From: Ustilago trichophora
Lineage: Eukaryota; Basidiomycota; Ustilaginomycetes; Ustilaginales; Ustilaginaceae
Assembly: GCA_900323505.1 (NCBI GenBank)
Contig: OOIN01000020.1
Location: forward strand, 558,001-622,000
Direction of reading: 5' to 3'
DNA: 64,000 bases
The notes under the pieces are model-generated. The model was given only the letters and a program-made list of their open reading frames with translations. It had not been told where the DNA came from and made no database searches. Below, one piece after another: positions 63,258 through 64,000 of the stretch. The first letter of the stretch is position 1. Each line of letters starts with the position of its first letter. The position numbers and the translations under genes were made by a program.

Positions 63258-64000
63258 ATGACTTCTTCAGGCAAGAGATGGGTCCCATCCAAGCTTCGTC
63301 ATATCCACGAAGTGCCGTCGCAGGCGCTCAACTGGCGATTGCTGATGGCTGTTTTGACCATCGGTCTGCTCGGTGCTAGTCGAGGTATGGATGAAGGTGT
63401 CATCTCGGGCTCCATCGGTACCCCTGCTTTCGAACATGCCTTCAACGTCAAGAAAAAATCCAACAAGGAGTCCAACATTGTCGCCATGGTCCAGCTTCTC
63501 TCTACGCTCGGTGCCTTGGTAGGATACGCCATGTCGGACAAGTTTGGCCGTGTGGCCGCTGGTAGGCTCAGCTGCACTCTCATCATCATCGGTTCGGCCA
63601 TGTGGATGGCAAGCGCAGAAAGAATCGCCTTGCTCTACATTGGTCGAATGGTGACCGGTGTCGGTGTTGGTATCTCTTCGGTTTGCTCTCCCGTCTTCCT
63701 CGTTGAAACAGTGAGTATTCTTCACCGGTCGCTCATCGTTGGCACCTGCATCGAATCGTCTTGCTGACTTTTGCCCTTCTTTCTTTTGAATCCATTGTTG
63801 CGCGTCCCCTTAGGCTCCTCGTCAGATTCGTGGTCTCTGCACTTCGGTCTACAGTGTATCCATCTACCTGGGCGCCATGTTGGGATATGCAGTCAACCTC
63901 GGAGCTTCGCGTACCCAAAACAAGCGTCAAAACATTGTTTGGCAGATCGTCATTGTCCTGCCCATGGTATGGCATGCAATGCTTTTGATCGGAACCTTTT
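63258..64000 (+). CDS. Sugar-porter family MFS transporter (3' end outside window)
   Basis: Exon 1 is 63258-63710 and exon 2 runs from 63814 past the right edge, giving 213 visible residues. The 103-bp phase-0 intron (GTGAGT...CTTAG) joins FLVET to APRQIRGLC. Seen: DEGVISGSIG after TM1, the DKFGRVAAGR loop between TM2 and TM3, and the sugar-transport signature GRMVTGVGVGISSVCSPVFL followed by ETAPRQIRG. The family imports hexoses, pentoses, polyols or related acids across the plasma membrane. The specificity region (QLS/PESPR half) is not in the window. It is the nearest gene to the PrpF/carrier pair, beyond the repeat block. Confidence 0.9.

Noticed and set aside
54653..64000. Canonical Ustilago itaconate cluster
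   Set aside because: No trans-aconitate decarboxylase, cytochrome P450 or ring-cleaving dioxygenase genes are present, the regulator is Zn2Cys6, and the MFS is a sugar porter. Only a partial resemblance is claimed.

Overview
The window is nuclear DNA of a basidiomycete fungus, most probably a smut (Ustilaginomycotina). The basis is inference: large genes with few short introns (GT...AG, usually with CTGAC/CTAAC-like branch points), long Ser/Ala/Gln-rich disordered tails, 0.3-3.6 kb intergenic stretches full of CT/GT microsatellites, and a gene set that resembles smut genomes. There are no bacterial-type operons, rRNA genes, CRISPR arrays or viral genes. I recognise no tRNA.

Layout. 0-8 kb: the 3' part of an MFS transporter, then a divergent pair of chromosome-segregation genes (WAPL-type cohesin release factor and BIR1/survivin) that share a 0.6 kb promoter with an ACGCGT box. 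8.4-11.6 kb: a divergent metabolic pair (MetE-like methyltransferase and a short-chain dehydrogenase). 12.8-15.2 kb: a HAL4/HAL5-type kinase. 16.86-17.77 kb: a compact DNA transposon with 80-bp perfect terminal inverted repeats, a TA target duplication and a truncated helix-turn-helix transposase ORF. 18.5-19.2 kb: cyclophilin H with a tiny last exon. 21.1-22.4 kb: transaldolase. 23.0-25.5 kb: an apparent fusion of an EI24/RRT8-like membrane protein with the urease accessory protein UreD. 26.1-28.2 kb: an Mrs2-type Mg2+ channel. 28.6-34.3 kb: a diaphanous-type formin. 35.5-40.6 kb: a UBE3D-like E3 ligase domain behind a long unrelated N-terminal region. 44.2-47.6 kb: SPX-EXS (SYG1/XPR1) protein. 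48.5-51.0 kb: Exo84. 51.2-52.2 kb: mitochondrial uS15. 53.2-54.0 kb: RBM18-like RNA-binding protein. 54.65-61 kb: Zn2Cys6 regulator, PrpF-family isomerase and mitochondrial tricarboxylate carrier. 61-63.2 kb: a duplicated repeat block with a 36-bp minisatellite. 63.26 kb to the right edge: start of a sugar-porter MFS gene.

Most genes are housekeeping: polarity and secretion (formin, Exo84), chromosome segregation (WAPL, BIR1), ion and phosphate homeostasis (HAL kinase, Mrs2, SYG1). The exception is 54.65-64 kb, where a regulator, an aconitate/methylaconitate-type isomerase, a mitochondrial citrate/aconitate carrier and an MFS transporter lie next to a repeat-rich region. This recalls the smut itaconate cluster without its decarboxylase. 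The least expected items are that block, the 917-bp transposon, the EI24-UreD fusion, a first BIR domain without zinc ligands, the UBE3D fusion, and a recurrent TACTGTACAGTA motif restricted to intergenic DNA.

Coordinates of spliced genes come from reading splice sites by eye. Every intron proposed keeps the reading frame, but none is confirmed by transcript data.
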